The position numbers and the translations under genes were made by a program. From Cylindrotheca closterium (taxonomy: Eukaryota; Bacillariophyta; Bacillariophyceae; Bacillariales; Bacillariaceae), in contig CAKOGP040002358.1 in assembly GCA_933822405.4 (NCBI GenBank), positions 64,339 to 128,338 on the forward strand: a DNA stretch of 64,000 bases, written 5' to 3'. Positions 63,120 through 64,000 of this stretch are shown in pieces. How positions within the stretch are numbered: the first letter of the stretch is position 1; each line of letters opens with the position of its first letter. The notes beneath the pieces were generated by a model. That model did not search any database, had not been told where the DNA came from, and was given only the letters and a program-made list of their open reading frames with translations.

Positions 63120-64000
63120 ATGGCAACCAAAAACAGTAATACTTACGAACAACCGCTCCGACTCGAGCTGAGCATGGCAGCACAGCGGCCACGCAAAGAA
63201 AAACATCAAATGCGATCGAATTCCTTGCCCAACATTTATCGCTCGTTTGCTTCCACCAATAATAGCAGCAGCAGCAGCAGCAGCAACAACAACAGCAACA
63301 GCAACAGCAATACTACTACTGCTACGAATCAGGCGGAATCATCAGCATTGCTCGCCACCAGCGACATCTTTACGGACCGCATGGGAATGATTGATTTGAA
63401 CTATCATGACACTCAAAAGATTGTGCGGGATTTGTTGGAACACAACGTTGCTGCGTCTTCTTTGCCGGCGGTCAATGAACGCATGCGGGAAGAGTCTTTG
63501 GAGGACTGTCATGCCTTTTCCGATGTCACTCGCGTCAAGCATCACGCCAAAGAGGGCGCGACTACCTTGTCCTCTGTCAATGAGCGCATGCGAGAAGAAT
63601 CACTAGAAGATTGTCACGCCTTTTCCGATGTTTCGCGTACCATGATCCATCACGTCAATCATGGAGCTTCTACTTCTCTGTCGTCTGTCAATGAACGCAT
63701 GAGGGAAGAATCACTAGAGGATTGTCACGCCTTTTCGGACGTTTCCCGTACGACCCACGTTGCTTCCTCGACCGGTACTCTATCCTCGGTCAATGAACGC
63801 ATGTCGGAAGAATCCTTGGAAGATTGCCACGCCTTTTCCGATATTCAAAGTAACAAGAGGATGGGTTCATTTTCTCAATTGTCCAACAGCAATTCACCTC
63901 ATTTGGAACCCTTTGATGAAAGTGAAGAATTTGAAATGGAAGAAAAAAATCAATCCTCGAAAGCAGCACCCGTCAAAACTACTACCACTACCACTACTTC
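63120..64000 (+). CDS. Protein with four tandem NERMREESLEDCHAFSD repeats (5' part)
   Basis: The frame is open from ATG 63120 to the window edge: 293 complete codons and no stop, so the gene is truncated by the window. The N-terminus is basic and Ser-rich (PRKEKHQMRSNSLPNIYRSF) with a Ser/Asn/Thr low-complexity run (about 50-70). A segment with DRMGMIDLNYHDTQKIVRDL precedes the repeats. The motif SVNERMREESLEDCHAFSDV occurs four times (near 63469, 63571, 63688 and 63790), separated by 10-19 less conserved residues. The fourth copy has MSEE. The spacers vary while the motif hardly changes in protein although many third codon positions differ, which indicates selection on the peptide. The end is acidic (FDESEEFEMEEKN) then poly-Thr. 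Family not recognised. Confidence 0.75.
   Translation, partial: MATKNSNTYEQPLRLELSMAAQRPRKEKHQMRSNSLPNIYRSFASTNNSSSSSSSNNNSNSNSNTTTATNQAESSALLATSDIFTDRMGMIDLNYHDTQKIVRDLLEHNVAASSLPAVNERMREESLEDCHAFSDVTRVKHHAKEGATTLSSVNERMREESLEDCHAFSDVSRTMIHHVNHGASTSLSSVNERMREESLEDCHAFSDVSRTTHVASSTGTLSSVNERMSEESLEDCHAFSDIQSNKRMGSFSQLSNSNSPHLEPFDESEEFEMEEKNQSSKAAPVKTTTTTTT

Noticed and set aside
1..64000. tRNA and rRNA genes, CRISPR arrays, bacterial operons
   Set aside because: No rRNA-like stretch, no regular spacer-repeat array and no Shine-Dalgarno-linked gene runs were seen. tRNAs were looked for only by eye (T-loop pattern), so a covariance scan could still find one.

Overview
The window reads as nuclear DNA of a photosynthetic stramenopile, most likely a pennate diatom. 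The reasons are protein-coding genes with few short GT-AG introns (about 55-190 nt), presequences of the secretory and thylakoid type, a leucine-rich-repeat membrane protein with an Arg/Ser-rich cytosolic tail, soluble guanylate cyclase domains fused to a phosphodiesterase, and bacterial-type amino-acid-binding domains behind a eukaryotic membrane anchor. There are no operons, ribosome binding sites or CRISPR arrays. The species cannot be fixed from sequence alone.

Layout. 1-4 kb: a secreted Cys-rich repeat protein (minus) whose leader contains tandemly duplicated 72-nt exons. 5-8.4 kb: an ACOT9-like acyl-CoA thioesterase (plus) facing a membrane-anchored SAM methyltransferase (minus). 8.8-10.3 kb: a decayed prolyl-4-hydroxylase/ankyrin gene. 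11.8-14.1 kb: a HAD phosphatase and a two-helix membrane protein. 14.9-17.6 kb: a frameshifted membrane protein with an EGF-like segment and tandem amino-acid-binding domains. 18.3-20.2 kb: an LRR plus ankyrin protein. 20.4-23.5 kb: a 3.1-kb segment bounded by about 250-bp inverted repeats, containing tandem repeats and ankyrin debris. 24.3-31.5 kb: an EF-hand membrane protein with a 23-nt microexon, a secreted coiled-coil protein and two single-gene membrane proteins. 32.1-33.9 kb: NADP-type glutamate dehydrogenase. 34.2-36.7 kb: LRR receptor-like protein. 37.2-42.1 kb: an H-NOX/PAS/guanylate cyclase/PDE fusion. 43.1-44.8 kb: an EXS (XPR1/ERD1) membrane protein.

45.7-58.1 kb is a recent, complex segmental duplication. 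A 545-bp block (A) occurs at 45,751 and 56,999. A roughly 4.2-kb block (B) occurs at 48,429 and 52,922, and its second copy runs on into block A. Block B carries a 525/516-residue basic/acidic protein whose copies differ by in-frame indels. The duplication edges cut several other genes, leaving truncated or frameshifted remains (RS-domain coiled-coil protein, dioxygenase-like N-terminus, orphan exon).

58.5-64 kb: a mitochondrial-looking coiled-coil protein, a plastid-lumen-type protein of uncertain integrity, a 10-N assembly gap at 60,752, a small diatom-type family protein, and the 5' part of a gene with four copies of a highly conserved Ser/Glu/Cys motif that runs off the window.

Functional reading. 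The best defined activities are an NO/redox-sensing cGMP-synthesising and cGMP-degrading single polypeptide, nitrogen assimilation (GDH), phosphate or protein traffic (EXS), acyl-CoA hydrolysis and Ca2+ binding. They are independent genes rather than one pathway. The H-NOX/cyclase/PDE fusion is the most notable possible system.
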